From Bythopirellula goksoeyrii (lineage in GTDB: Bacteria > Planctomycetota > Planctomycetia > Pirellulales > Lacipirellulaceae), in NCBI RefSeq assembly GCF_008065115.1, contig NZ_CP042913.1, forward strand, positions 4,971,257 through 5,035,256: a stretch of 64,000 nucleotides of DNA, in the 5' to 3' direction. The notes under the pieces were generated by a model that was not told the origin of the DNA, made no database searches, and saw nothing but the letters and a program-made list of their open reading frames with translations. Positions 35,402 through 45,078 of this stretch are shown piece after piece (the stretch's first letter is position 1; every line of letters begins with the position of its first letter). A program made the position numbers and the translations under genes.

Positions 35402-35939
35402 GAAGTATCCTTGAAGTCAGGTAGGCTCTAGTCGCTCCGCTGAGTATCCCACAGTTTCGATTTTTCGCAAAGGAGAATTTGGAGAAGCTCGTCGTTGATA
35501 AGAACCAGTCGTGTGCACTTCCGGAAAGAGGTTGTTCACTAAATTTAAGAAGAACTACAAGGTCAATGGCAAATTCAAAGCGAATTCCAAAAGGGTCGAG
35601 AGCAATCCTGTTCGGCACAAGACTTGCGCAGTGAGATTTGGTCTTGCGCGCTTCTTCGTTTTCGTGCACGTTAGTTTTCATCAGGAAGCGGCATAAGAAG
35701 AAAAGGACAGGCACGATTCGGACTTCGTCAATATTCAACCCTATCGTAAGTAATTGCAAGTTAATAGGTTTAATGACCTGTCAGGGTTTCATGCCGCGCG
35801 AAAAGTGCCTTTCCTTTTTCGTCGACCTTAGAGGGGGATCGCCTTTATTTTGGTTGCCTCCTTGATTCCCAGCCATTAAAAAGGAGATGGGAGAGTTTTG
35901 CTTTCTGATCCACTGTTATCTCACCCAAGGATTTCGCTA
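35402..35939. other. Intergenic region between divergent genes
   Basis: Holds the promoters of the aminotransferase (minus) and the HAF-repeat protein (plus). Short open frames here have no family resemblance and I discount them. AAGGA just before 35940 serves as ribosome-binding site of the plus-strand gene. Confidence 0.45.
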
Positions 35940-37136
35940 ATGACTATTCATCGTCCCCTTTCAATCCTATTAACGCCGCTAGTACTCTGCGCTTGCAATG
36001 CGATACTGCAGGCCTACAGTTTCATCGGCCTTGGAGACCTCCCCGGAGGAAGAAATAGTAGTAGTGCTTACGGCGTGTCCTCAAATGGCGCTGTGGTAGT
36101 TGGAAGTGTCGATTCCAGTTTCGGCCATGAGGCGTTTCGCTGGACAAGGAGTGGGGGGATGGTTGGCTTAGGGGACCTCGGTATCGGGGATCTTTTTCCC
36201 GGGAACGGCTTCAGCTTTGCGGCTGGCGTTTCCGTGGATGGATCGGTCGTCACTGGGACTGCCCATTCGCCAACTGGCTCAGAGGCATTTCGTTGGACCC
36301 AGGCGACTGGCATGGTAAGTTTGGGTGATATCCCAGATGGGATTAATTTTATTCTCGGCAATGCAATATCGGGGGACGGTTTGGTCGTAGTTGGAGAGGC
36401 CGATGCTAACTACACCTTCTACGCGTTTCGCTGGACAAGCGAGACCGGTATGGTCAACATGGGATTTCTTGACGGCGTTCCGCCAGAAGACCCCACTCTT
36501 GATTACAGCGCGGCCACGGGTGTCTCAGGTGACGGCTCAGTGGTTGTTGGACAGAGCAATTCAGGCGCGGGCGGCCAGGCATTTCGCTGGACCACTGAAG
36601 ATGGCTTGGTCCCCTTAGGGGACCTTCCTGGTGGGAGATTTGGTAGTCGGGCCACCGCAGTTTCACTCGACGGCCAGGTTGTTGTTGGTCATGGAACATC
36701 TCTATCAACCCGCTACTTGGACGAAGCATTTCGCTGGACGAGCGCCGACGGCATGGTCGGTTTAGGTAAACTCAGCGGAAGTACTACTAGCATCGCAAAT
36801 GGCGTTTCCGAGGACGGTTCGATCATTGTCGGGAAAAGCGAGGTGGCATTCGTCTGGGATAGCTTGTATGGAATGCGAAATCTTCAATCTGTCCTCGCAA
36901 ATGACTTCGGACTGGGTTCTTCGCTCACTGGATGGAGCCTAGTTGAGGCAACTGCCGTTTCTGCGGATGGTCGGGCCATCGTTGGATTTGGAATCAATCC
37001 CGCGGGAGACGGTGAAGGCTGGCTCGCGATAATCCCCGAGCCTTCGACTTTTACGCTAATTGGATTTAGCCTCTTCGGACTGTTTGGGTTGCGGAAGACA
37101 AACAAGATGCGCATGAGCATCGGAAGAGAAGATTAG
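35940..37136 (+). CDS. HAF-repeat PEP-CTERM surface protein
   Basis: A secreted protein of about 398 residues. A signal peptide (LLTPLVLCACNAILQAYS) precedes six to seven HAF-type repeats of roughly 45 residues, each reading like FIGLGDLPGGxxxSxAxGVSxDGxVVVG followed by EAFRWTxxxGMVxLG. The C-terminus IPEPSTFTLIGFSLFGLFGLR is a PEP-CTERM sorting signal: Pro-Glu-Pro, a hydrophobic helix, then a basic cluster. Such proteins are exported and processed by an exosortase, none of which is in this window. ATG at 35940 with AAGGA upstream is preferred to TTG at 35898. Function probably structural, in the cell envelope or matrix. Confidence 0.9.
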   Translation: MTIHRPLSILLTPLVLCACNAILQAYSFIGLGDLPGGRNSSSAYGVSSNGAVVVGSVDSSFGHEAFRWTRSGGMVGLGDLGIGDLFPGNGFSFAAGVSVDGSVVTGTAHSPTGSEAFRWTQATGMVSLGDIPDGINFILGNAISGDGLVVVGEADANYTFYAFRWTSETGMVNMGFLDGVPPEDPTLDYSAATGVSGDGSVVVGQSNSGAGGQAFRWTTEDGLVPLGDLPGGRFGSRATAVSLDGQVVVGHGTSLSTRYLDEAFRWTSADGMVGLGKLSGSTTSIANGVSEDGSIIVGKSEVAFVWDSLYGMRNLQSVLANDFGLGSSLTGWSLVEATAVSADGRAIVGFGINPAGDGEGWLAIIPEPSTFTLIGFSLFGLFGLRKTNKMRMSIGRED

Positions 37137-37520
37137 CCGGAGCCTCGTGCGACAGGGCGTTACCAAGCGGAGCTTGGGAACGAGAGGAGAAAGACAGAAA
37201 CGTTTCGAGCTGTCTTTACCTATGTATCTCGGCTAACACGCGTTCATCGAGGCTTCGACTCCTCTGGCGGTTTTGTCTTTTCATCGCTCTCTTTCTATAC
37301 TGCATTCATTCAACAAATGCTAAGTAAGACGCACCCACCTTTCGAACGCTACTTAGATGCCATCACTGCTAATTGCACTGAGCCGAAACATCAGCATGTG
37401 CCTTGTATCCGCTGGTCTTTGTTTGGCACTGCTCGTCTATACGAAAGAAAAAGTGTTAGAACAGTTTTCGCGACTTGGGTATAATCAGAAGCTCTTTCAC
37501 TCCTAATCTGTGAGTCAGGC
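37137..37520. other. Intergenic region with a GCGTTACCAAGC repeat
   Basis: No gene is seen. 37155-37183 reads GGGCGTTACCAAGCGG then AGCTTGGGAACGAG, a near-palindrome (CCAAGC/GCTTGG) that I recall as a widely dispersed bacterial intergenic repeat. The rest should include the promoter of the LRR protein. Confidence 0.45.
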
Positions 37521-38753
37521 ATGTCTGTCGAACAATCTTCCAACGCTGAGGCGAGTAATAACAAGCGAACGATTTTGAATTTTGCAAGATCCTTGTTGAA
37601 AGTGTTTGTTATCACGGTGCCACTTTACGTAGCTGGTATCGCGGCACTTAGTCACTTTACTACCGCAAGTGGTCTATCTCTCGGTTCGGCACTCTTCTTG
37701 ATCTGGGTTGGCGCTACCATTACGTGGATCATTGCAGAATTGATTTCCTGTAGATCGATTCGCTTCGGAATGAAGACGATTCTCACAGCCACTACAGTTT
37801 TAGCACTTCTTTGCTTCTTAGCTGTTCACCATGTGCGACCTTACATGTCCCAACGTCAGGCCATAGCAATCCTCAAGTCGACCGGCGTCCGATACGAATC
37901 CCAAGCGCATGCTCCAGCATGGCTGCAGCGGCTGACGGGCCCAGAGAATTGTCAGGTCGTAACCGCTGTTCAAGGCCACCAGCAGAGCCGTCTCGAAGAT
38001 AATCTCATGGAGTGCATCTCGGCTTCGCCGCACCTCTACGAACTCTTCATCGGTAATTCGCTTATCACCGACGCGGGGCTACGACATATCAAGGGAATGA
38101 ACAATCTCTTGGCAATTGATTTGCCTAGCGGGCCGGATGTGAGTAATGCCTGCCTGGCCCATTTGCCAGCAATGAAACAGCTCAACTGGATCGATGCGAG
38201 CGATGTGCCGGTCAAGGATGAAGGCTTAGCGTACCTATCAACACTGACTCAAATCGAGCAGATCGAACTCAACCGATGCCAAATCACGGATGCAGGCTTG
38301 ATGCACTTGCGACGGCTCACGAACCTTCGTCGACTTGTTCTGGATAACAACGAAATTACGGATGATGGCCTGAAACACATTCAACCACTGACAAAACTAG
38401 TGATGTTGTCACTTGAAGATACGCAGATTACCGACGACGGTCTTAAGTTACTCCAAGATTTCGACAATCTGCAATACCTGCGGCTTAGTGGAACGTCGAT
38501 TACGGATGATGGTTTGAAGTATATTGCTAGACTGAAGAATTCGTTGAGAGCCTTGGAAATTGAGAATACACAAATCACCGATGAGGGCTTACGGAAGGAG
38601 CAAATGGCCTTTTCACATTGCACTATCATCAATAGCAAATTGCCGCAGGGCTCGATTCAGAGACGTACTTTCATCAATAACCAGATGTTTAATGGTTATT
38701 TGATGTACCGTCAACGAACGTCCAAGTTGCGAAATGACCCGTACGCTTTCTAG
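37521..38753 (+). CDS. Membrane-anchored leucine-rich repeat protein
   Basis: A 410-residue protein. Three hydrophobic segments lie at about residues 26-46, 55-74 and 84-103 (LTATTVLALLCFLAV), so the N-terminus is membrane-embedded and the rest is probably outside. From about residue 175 to 370 there are seven to eight leucine-rich repeats of about 24 residues with the pattern ITDAGLxHLxxLTNLxxLxLxxN; this subtype is abundant in planctomycetes. The protein ends with a short basic tail. It likely mediates protein-protein contacts; partner unknown. No operon partner: the downstream DNA is the non-coding repeat copy B. Confidence 0.87.
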   Translation: MSVEQSSNAEASNNKRTILNFARSLLKVFVITVPLYVAGIAALSHFTTASGLSLGSALFLIWVGATITWIIAELISCRSIRFGMKTILTATTVLALLCFLAVHHVRPYMSQRQAIAILKSTGVRYESQAHAPAWLQRLTGPENCQVVTAVQGHQQSRLEDNLMECISASPHLYELFIGNSLITDAGLRHIKGMNNLLAIDLPSGPDVSNACLAHLPAMKQLNWIDASDVPVKDEGLAYLSTLTQIEQIELNRCQITDAGLMHLRRLTNLRRLVLDNNEITDDGLKHIQPLTKLVMLSLEDTQITDDGLKLLQDFDNLQYLRLSGTSITDDGLKYIARLKNSLRALEIENTQITDEGLRKEQMAFSHCTIINSKLPQGSIQRRTFINNQMFNGYLMYRQRTSKLRNDPYAF

Positions 38754-38812
38754 AATGGTTTGAACTGCAATGAACTTGAATCCCGAATTCACTGACACAC
38801 AAGCTTCCAGAG

Positions 38813-39128
38813 ATGGCACAAAAAAAGTCGTAGAAATGGGCCATTCGAATCGTGATAATGGGACTTGCCGTATACTAGGCCTAGTTCATTGACAATTGAG
38901 AATAGTCGTCGCGGGTCGGGCGGTGGTCTGTCCTCGGCCGGATCGGGTGACGCTGCGCTTTTGTTGCCTCAGAGCACTTCGAATTTTGCATCGCCGTGGT
39001 GGAGTTTTGTTTTAAACACTATGGCCGCCATTTCAGGCAAACACTAGAAAATAAGGGATCAGACGAGATCACATCAATTAATTATTTTTTGCTTTTTTCA
39101 GTTTTCAAGAAAGTGGCCGCGCAAAACG
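38813..39128 (+). repeat. ~330-bp dispersed non-coding repeat, copy B
   Basis: Second copy, same orientation as copy A. Landmarks are ATGGCACAAAAAAAG, the 34-base block from TCGTAGAAA to GTGATAATGG (28 of 34 equal to copy A), TTCATTGACAATTGAG, GAGTTTTGTTTTAAACACTA, an ATAAGGGAT motif, a T-rich run and GTGGCCGCGCAAAACG. It begins about 60 bases after the LRR protein gene. Confidence 0.7.
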
Positions 39129-39336
39129 TCCTGCCATCAAGCGCAGAATCGATAGAAGATGATCGGACTTGCGCGGTCGCAGTCAGTCGGCAAACGCTCA
39201 ACCAGGATGGATCCCTATCTCTGCTGAGAGGACCTTTCAGCCTCCCATGCCCGTGGTCTCCGTAGGGGGCCGGCGCAGTAGGCTGAAGTACCCAGATACA
39301 AGAGTTAATGCGTTAAAAACAATCCGATCGAGTTCG

Positions 39337-40542
39337 CTACGCGTCAGGCTGAACACTTTGCTCCTCAGTCGGCGACTCTACTTTCTCACCACTAAGTTTC
39401 TTCAGAGCGTCTTCGACCTGCTTGAGCCGTTTTTCCGCTGCAGCTTGAGCCTCTTCTGCTACTTTGAGATCGGTTTGAAGGCGGGCAGTTTCCTCTTGCT
39501 TGGTCTTTGCATCCGCTGCGAACTCAACCTGTTGTTTCTCAAGACGCTTACGGGCAATCACGGGATGATCCCAGCCAAGGTTCCATTCGATATAGGGCAG
39601 GTCTTTTTCCAAACCAATCGCTCCATCGTAAGAAACATTGGTCTTCCAGAGATAGATTTTCTGTAGGCGTTTAAGACCACGAATTGGGTCAAGCACTTTG
39701 TCACTAACATCCGTGCCATAGAGATTAAGTGATTCCAGTCGCTCAAGCCCGGAAAGATACTGAGCAGCATCGTCCGAAAAACTGGAGTTTTCGACCGAAA
39801 GCTTAGAAAGATTCGAGAGTTTGGCTAGTTCCGACCAACCCTTGTCGCTCGCTTGGGCGCCACGCAGATTCAATGAGATCACGTGGTGCGCTACGTCGTT
39901 GAGCAAAGCCAACGCGTCATCATTTGCCGGCTCCGAAGAAAGCGCAAAGGATACATCCAACAGATTGCTCTTGGCAAAGTGTGGCATTACCTGGGCGCCG
40001 GCGCTGCGCAACCGTTCGATGGCCTCCTCAGAAGCTGGATCGACTTCCGGCATCGGCAAGGGTTTCAGCTTGGGAGGCTCTGGCTTGGCATCAGGTGCTT
40101 CAGTTTCTGCTTTTGCATCTGGAGAACTCTTTTCAGCCTCAGTTGCTGGAGTGCTCTCTTGATCAGAAGAACCGAAATTTGCCCCTTCTTTGATCCAAAG
40201 GGCTACCAGATCGATGGCGGCTTGATCAAGTGGATCGGCCCCCTTGGGCATCCGCTTCTTGCTACCGGCTGGTAAGACTAACCGCTCGTAGAGTTCACTC
40301 TCGTCAGGATTACCGGCGACGATTAAATGCTCGTCGTCTGCAAGCTTCTCCTGGATCGCCGCAGCCGATTGCAGGCGGAGTTTGCCCATTGCCTTTTTCT
40401 CGCCATGGCACTTGGTGCAATTGGCTTCGAAAACTGGTAAGACTTGCTTCTCAAAATCCACCGCTGCTCGGGCAGCTGGTGCTGAGACAATAGATGTGAA
40501 AAATGCGAATGCTGAGAAACTTAAAATTAGACGTCGCTGCAT
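39337..40542 (-). CDS. Planctomycete-type cytochrome c with leucine-rich repeats
   Basis: A 401-residue secreted protein. A signal peptide (residues 1-26) is followed by a single haem c site CTKCH (about 42-46) in the planctomycete cytochrome (PSCyt1-like) context VLPVFEANCTKCHGEKK and the downstream RMPKGADPLDQAAIDLVALW. Residues about 120-175 are Ala/Pro/Glu/Lys-rich linker, then four to five leucine-rich units (LVALLND... SLNLRGAQ, LSKLSVENSSFSDDAAQYLS), and a C-terminal coiled coil (TKQEETARLQTDLKVAEEAQ). AAGGAG precedes ATG. The cytochrome-LRR combination is common in this phylum, often near PSD1-type proteins, which are absent here. Location periplasmic; electron partner unknown. Confidence 0.9.
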   Translation of the reverse strand: MQRRLILSFSAFAFFTSIVSAPAARAAVDFEKQVLPVFEANCTKCHGEKKAMGKLRLQSAAAIQEKLADDEHLIVAGNPDESELYERLVLPAGSKKRMPKGADPLDQAAIDLVALWIKEGANFGSSDQESTPATEAEKSSPDAKAETEAPDAKPEPPKLKPLPMPEVDPASEEAIERLRSAGAQVMPHFAKSNLLDVSFALSSEPANDDALALLNDVAHHVISLNLRGAQASDKGWSELAKLSNLSKLSVENSSFSDDAAQYLSGLERLESLNLYGTDVSDKVLDPIRGLKRLQKIYLWKTNVSYDGAIGLEKDLPYIEWNLGWDHPVIARKRLEKQQVEFAADAKTKQEETARLQTDLKVAEEAQAAAEKRLKQVEDALKKLSGEKVESPTEEQSVQPDA

Positions 40543-40705
40543 AGTAGGAGACTCCTTGTAAGGGTTAGCTTACGAGTATAACTGAGAGAGTATTGCCCTT
40601 CAAATAGGGCCGGGTGGAGGAAGTTTTTTCACTTTTCCTCATCATGGAGTTGCCCAGTGCGACCAATAGCTGAGCGCGACCCACGGTCACGGCTTTTTTG
40701 GGGTT

Positions 40706-41887
40706 TCATACCCTCACTGTCCACCCACGTAGTGATAAAAGCGACATTGCCCCCCACCAGAAAGCGACCGTCGTAATGGCGTAGGCCAACGATGACAATT
40801 CAGGTGTGTGGATCCATGAGGCGAATAGAGTCTCGTAAAGCCATTGTTTGGTGGTCTGAGTTCCAACGTGGGTCACACTCAACAGCACTGCCGAAAGCCC
40901 AGAGGCAACGAAGACCAGAATAGCGTTGACGCCAACCACTTCAAAAGCGCGACCGATTTTTCGCCAGCCCCAGATGTCGAATTTCAAGAGCGAACCAGCT
41001 AGCACAACCAACGCCCAGCCGGCGGTAAGCACCACAAAGCTACTGGTCCAGATTTTTTTGTTGATCGGAAACGCAGTACCCCACAAAAGTCCGAGCCCAA
41101 TGCAGATCACTCCAGCGGTTGTCAACCAACCGACTGTCTTAATCGTTGCTCCGCTACGCTGAATGAACAACCCTGCCCAGTAGCCAAACAGCGCGGTGAC
41201 AATCGCAGGCAATGTACTCAGCAGACCTTCTGGGTCTGTCTTTTCGGAAGTCGCTTGGGTGTACATGTGGCTCTCGCCAATCACTTTACGATCGACGACG
41301 CGTACCAAGTTTCCTTCGGGTGAAAGATTCTCTTGGTAATCACCGCTGGGAAACCATGCCAACAAAGCCCAGTAACCCAACAGAAGCACAACTGAAACGA
41401 TGGCCTGCCCCCGGAGCCCAAGACGTAGCACAATTAGCGATGCAGCAAAGTAAACCACCCCGATTCGTTGTAAGACGCCAGGGAATCGCCAATTGTTGAG
41501 ATCAATCGATTCGGCATTGCCCGTCACGAAATTAAAAATGGCACTCGACCGATTCAAGAGCAAACCCAGAAGAATCAAAACAGCCGACCGTCGGGCGATC
41601 CGCCAATAGACCGCAGGAGAGATTGTTGTCCCAGTCCGATACTTGCGAAGCGAATAGGCCATGGCAGTTCCCACGATGAACAGGAAGAATGGGAACACCA
41701 GATCGGTCGGTGTCCATCCATGCCAGTCAGCATGGCCCAAAGGCCAGTAAAGATGGCCCCAATCCCCCGGATTATTTACCAGGATCATTGCCAGAATCGT
41801 AAAGCCGCGAAAGACGTCAAGTGCCAACAGCCGTGTCGTTGGCAAAGTGGCTTCGGGTACCGATGCTTTTGATAGGTGGTCTGCCAT
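40706..41887 (-). CDS. Heparan-alpha-glucosaminide acetyltransferase-like (DUF5009) membrane protein
   Basis: A 393-residue protein with about ten membrane segments. The start RLLALDVFRGFTILAMILVN and WHGWTPTDLVFPFFLFIVG with following TAMAYSL match the acyltransferase-like family that includes human HGSNAT and bacterial DUF5009 proteins, which transfer acetyl groups across membranes to sugar amines. GVLQRIGVVYFAASL, with the conserved Arg-Ile-Gly, is also typical. AGAGAGGG precedes the ATG. In planctomycetes these often accompany sulfatase or glycan degradation genes, but none is adjacent here. The reaction is inferred from the family. Confidence 0.87.
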   Translation of the reverse strand: MADHLSKASVPEATLPTTRLLALDVFRGFTILAMILVNNPGDWGHLYWPLGHADWHGWTPTDLVFPFFLFIVGTAMAYSLRKYRTGTTISPAVYWRIARRSAVLILLGLLLNRSSAIFNFVTGNAESIDLNNWRFPGVLQRIGVVYFAASLIVLRLGLRGQAIVSVVLLLGYWALLAWFPSGDYQENLSPEGNLVRVVDRKVIGESHMYTQATSEKTDPEGLLSTLPAIVTALFGYWAGLFIQRSGATIKTVGWLTTAGVICIGLGLLWGTAFPINKKIWTSSFVVLTAGWALVVLAGSLLKFDIWGWRKIGRAFEVVGVNAILVFVASGLSAVLLSVTHVGTQTTKQWLYETLFASWIHTPELSSLAYAITTVAFWWGAMSLLSLRGWTVRV

Positions 41888-41902
41888 CTATCCCTCTCTT
41901 TA

Positions 41903-43924
41903 CTAGGAAGAGACGATCTCTGAATAATTTAATTGCGTTCTCCGGCAGTCCGGCAGGGACTCCAAGAATGTGCGACCATAGTACTTCGAGTGAATACGCG
42001 GATCGAGAATCACAACGCGACCGTGATCGGTGCAAGTGCGAATCAGTCGGCCAAAACCTTGCTTGAGTTTCAACACCGCTTCGGGAAGTTGGTATTGTCG
42101 GAATGGTTCGCCACCAGCCTTGCGAATCTCTTCAAAGCGGGCTTCCAGCAAGGGCCGATCTGGCACACTGAACGGCAGTTTGGCAATGATTACCAATTGC
42201 AGGGCGTCTCCTGGCACGTCGACACCCTGCCAAAAACTGTCGGTTCCCAAGAGCACCGCGCGAGGATCGCGTTTGAACAGTTCAATCATCTGGGTCCGTG
42301 GTGTTCCGTCGGCCTGGCTCAGTAGGTTGAGATTGTTGGTTCGCAGCCACGGAGCGAGGTTTGCCGCGGCCTTGCGGAGCATGTTGTAACTGGTAAACAA
42401 CACAAAAGCATGGCCGTCGCTCTCGCGGACGAAATGGCGAATCATTTCAAACGACGCCTTATCGAAATCATCACTTTGCTTGGCAGGATCAGGCATGCCA
42501 CGAAGGGTCACCAGTTCTGCCTGCATCTGATAGTCGAAAGGACTGCCGAGCTGCAAAGTCTCGCTCTTGACAAGTCCTATACGTTCGCGGAAGAAATCAA
42601 ACCCACCCTTCTTGCCGACAGCCAAGGTGGCACTGGTGAGAATTGCCGTAGGAACCTGGTTGAATAGTTCATCCCGCAGCACGGGTCCCACGTCGATGGG
42701 TGAGGCCAGCATCGACAAGCGTGGCGCGCCACGTCGAGTCCTATAGGCCTCAACCCAATAAACTGCGTCGGCGAGCTGTTGACGGTGCCAGCAATTCAAC
42801 TCTCCTGCCAAGGCTATCAGGCGATCGTGGGCGGCAATGTAATCTTGGCGTTCAGTTTCCTCATCTTGTAGATCACCAACTCGCTTTACCTCGCGGGCCA
42901 GATTCTGTAGCTCACTGCTGAGATGGTTAGAAACATCGAGTGGAGCCGTCACTCGTCCGTTCGTCGGAGCTTTGCCTTCTTGCCAGTCCAAGAGGTCAGC
43001 AAACAACTCGTCGGCCATCACGCGCGAGCGCTCGACCTTCTGTTGCAGATCTCGCATATCAGGATGAGAAAGCAGTCCCTTATGCGTTCGGTCGCTATAA
43101 AGCCGACTCAGCTGGTAATCAAACTGTCCCGTAGTGAGTCGAATCCCCAAATGATCGGCGGCTACCGCTTCGACGGTATGTGCTTCATCAAGCACAACCA
43201 CATCGTAATCGGGCAACATGCTCACCCCCGCGCGGCGAAGTGCGAGGTCACTGAAGAACAGGGCATGATTGACAATCAAGAGTTGTGCAAGTTGCGCTCG
43301 CTTGCGATCCTTGTAGTAAAAACACTGCTTGAAGGTAGGACAGTTGCGACCCATACAGTTGCCGTGGTCGCTTGCCACTTCCTCCCACACTTGGGGGGAG
43401 GGCTGAAAGGAAAGCGTGCTCCGTGAGCCATCATCAGTGGACTCGCTCCATTGGCGTATCTCGCGAAGCTCGTCGAGGGCACCCTGGGTGTCGAACAAAC
43501 TGGGTGCCCGTGCCAAGGCCTTGTGCATACGACGCAACGAAATGTAATTGCTGCGTCCCTTGACGAGAACCGCTGAGAACTCGCGCGGGATCACACTATT
43601 CAAGAGCGGAATATCTTTCTGAATGAGTTGCTCTTGCAGGCTGATCGTGTGAGTAGAGATGACGATTCGCAAAGGCTTCTTATTCTTATCGTCGCTTCCT
43701 TCGTCATTAGTTGCCGCCAGAATTGCCGGGACCAAATAGGCGAAACTCTTACCAACGCCCGTTCCTGCTTCGACCACAAGATGCGATTTATTCCGGATCG
43801 CTCTCTCGACAGCATCGGCCATCTCCAATTGCTGTGGCCGCCGTTCATACATCGACAAGCGCCGAGCGATTGCACCGGTGGGTCCCAGGATGTCTTCAGT
43901 AGCGAGAGGTGTTGTCGAGGGCAT
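41903..43924 (-). CDS. dinG: DinG-family ATP-dependent helicase
   Basis: A superfamily 2 XPD/DinG-type 5'-3' DNA helicase. Helicase motifs are the RPQQLEMADAVERAI start, Walker A EAGTGVGKSFAYLVPA, TISLQEQL, DEAH box VVLDEAHTVEAVAADH, and the C-terminal GSFWQGVDVPGDAL-like GTDSFWQGVDVPG and QGFGRLIRT. Three cysteines of the iron-sulfur site are present with DinG spacing (CMGRNCPTFKQC), but the first ligand, normally in KGRxNYxC, is Ser here (KGRSNYISLRR). ATG at 43924 has GAAGGAT upstream; the longer frame begins with TTG. It lies 39 bases after thiG on the same strand. Probable role: resolving DNA or RNA-DNA structures in repair. Confidence 0.9.
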   Translation of the reverse strand: MPSTTPLATEDILGPTGAIARRLSMYERRPQQLEMADAVERAIRNKSHLVVEAGTGVGKSFAYLVPAILAATNDEGSDDKNKKPLRIVISTHTISLQEQLIQKDIPLLNSVIPREFSAVLVKGRSNYISLRRMHKALARAPSLFDTQGALDELREIRQWSESTDDGSRSTLSFQPSPQVWEEVASDHGNCMGRNCPTFKQCFYYKDRKRAQLAQLLIVNHALFFSDLALRRAGVSMLPDYDVVVLDEAHTVEAVAADHLGIRLTTGQFDYQLSRLYSDRTHKGLLSHPDMRDLQQKVERSRVMADELFADLLDWQEGKAPTNGRVTAPLDVSNHLSSELQNLAREVKRVGDLQDEETERQDYIAAHDRLIALAGELNCWHRQQLADAVYWVEAYRTRRGAPRLSMLASPIDVGPVLRDELFNQVPTAILTSATLAVGKKGGFDFFRERIGLVKSETLQLGSPFDYQMQAELVTLRGMPDPAKQSDDFDKASFEMIRHFVRESDGHAFVLFTSYNMLRKAAANLAPWLRTNNLNLLSQADGTPRTQMIELFKRDPRAVLLGTDSFWQGVDVPGDALQLVIIAKLPFSVPDRPLLEARFEEIRKAGGEPFRQYQLPEAVLKLKQGFGRLIRTCTDHGRVVILDPRIHSKYYGRTFLESLPDCRRTQLNYSEIVSS

Positions 43925-43963
43925 CGATCCTTCAATCAGCCGCAAGTTTCAAGTAGCAGGAAA

Positions 43964-44800
43964 CTATCGCGGTTTGCTGGTAATCACACCTTCATCGGGG
44001 CTGCTGGCCGTAGCGTACAGTTTTCGAGGAATACGACCGGCAAGATAAGCCAGCCTGCCCGCTTCCGTAGCGTGGCGCATTGCATCTGCCATGAGAAGCG
44101 GATCCTGAGCGTGAGCGATTCCCGTGTTCAAGAGCACACCATCCACTCCAAGCTCCATCGCAATCGTCACATCGCTCGCTGTGCCGACGCCGGCATCGAC
44201 GATTACGGGGTAATCAGGATCTCCGTCCTTGAGATACTCCAGACAAATGCGAATGTTATTAGGATTGAGCACCCCCTGCCCTGACCCAATCGGGCTCCCG
44301 GCTGGCATGACGCTGGTAGCACCTGCTTGCTTTAATCGCCGCGCGATCACGGGATCATCCGTTGAATAACAAAGTACCTGAAAGCCTTCGGCCACCAAAC
44401 GCTCCGTTGCCTCAAGCGTGGCAATCGGATCAGGGAGAAGGGTTTTGGTATCGCTCAAAACCTCGAGCTTGACCCAATCGGCCCCGGGATTCTCTATCCC
44501 GACTAAGATCTCACGGCCCAGGCGAGCGACACGAACTGCATCGTCAGCCGAAAAGCAACCTGCCGTATTGGGGAGCAAGGTGTATCGCTCTGCGTCGATG
44601 AATTCAAGCAGGTTGTTGCCCGCAGCGTCGATTAGTCGTTCGCGTCGGACAGCCACAGTGATGCAATCGGTGCCCGACCGTCCGAGTGCCTCCCCCATCA
44701 ATTCATAATTGGCATACTTTCCCGTGCCAACGATCAGACGACTATTGAGGGTATGAGTACCAATCTTAAGTGTGGACTGGATTTGTAAGTCGGTCGACAT
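43964..44800 (-). CDS. thiG: Thiazole synthase
   Basis: Makes the thiazole phosphate ring of thiamine from deoxyxylulose phosphate, dehydroglycine and sulfur delivered by ThiS thiocarboxylate. The TIM-barrel protein shows [18 protein letters not shown] near the start, [16 protein letters not shown] with the substrate-binding Lys, [16 protein letters not shown] (phosphate loop) and [20 protein letters not shown] followed by [20 protein letters not shown]. Length of 278 residues is normal for the family. It follows thiS by 62 bases. No TPP riboswitch is visible upstream of this group, and no thiC, thiE or thiF is present. Confidence 0.95.
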   Translation of the reverse strand: MSTDLQIQSTLKIGTHTLNSRLIVGTGKYANYELMGEALGRSGTDCITVAVRRERLIDAAGNNLLEFIDAERYTLLPNTAGCFSADDAVRVARLGREILVGIENPGADWVKLEVLSDTKTLLPDPIATLEATERLVAEGFQVLCYSTDDPVIARRLKQAGATSVMPAGSPIGSGQGVLNPNNIRICLEYLKDGDPDYPVIVDAGVGTASDVTIAMELGVDGVLLNTGIAHAQDPLLMADAMRHATEAGRLAYLAGRIPRKLYATASSPDEGVITSKPR

Positions 44801-44862
44801 ATCTTGCTCTATCCTGGTAATTGCCGTGTGTCGCGTTGCGTCGCGGCTTGACGAAATACTAC

Positions 44863-45078
44863 TTACCCACCGCCAACGAGGGTAACCACTTCCACGCGAT
44901 CCCCCTCTTCCAAGGGAGTTTGAGAATGTTGGGCGCGGGGCACAAGTTCCAGATTTCGTTCCACGGCCAACATACGGGGATCTAGGGCCAACTCTGCGAT
45001 TAGCTCAGCAACCGTTGAACCATCGGGCAATTCACGTTTCTTACCGTTGACGCTCAACTGCATAACTTTATTACTCAT
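44863..45078 (-). CDS. thiS: Sulfur carrier protein ThiS
   Basis: Ubiquitin-like carrier, 71 residues from ATG 45078 ([14 protein letters not shown]) or 66 from ATG 45063. The core [40 protein letters not shown] and the C-terminus VTLVGGG match ThiS; the terminal Gly-Gly is adenylated and thiocarboxylated. Its ATG at 45078 overlaps the preceding gene's stop by eight bases, suggesting translational coupling with the hypothetical protein upstream. It is followed by thiG, its direct partner in thiazole formation. Confidence 0.93.
   Translation of the reverse strand: MSNKVMQLSVNGKKRELPDGSTVAELIAELALDPRMLAVERNLELVPRAQHSQTPLEEGDRVEVVTLVGGG

Noticed and set aside
35292-35759. 155-codon minus-strand frame between the aminotransferase and HAF genes
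   Set aside because: It overlaps the start of the aminotransferase gene in another frame and has no domain or ribosome-binding site.
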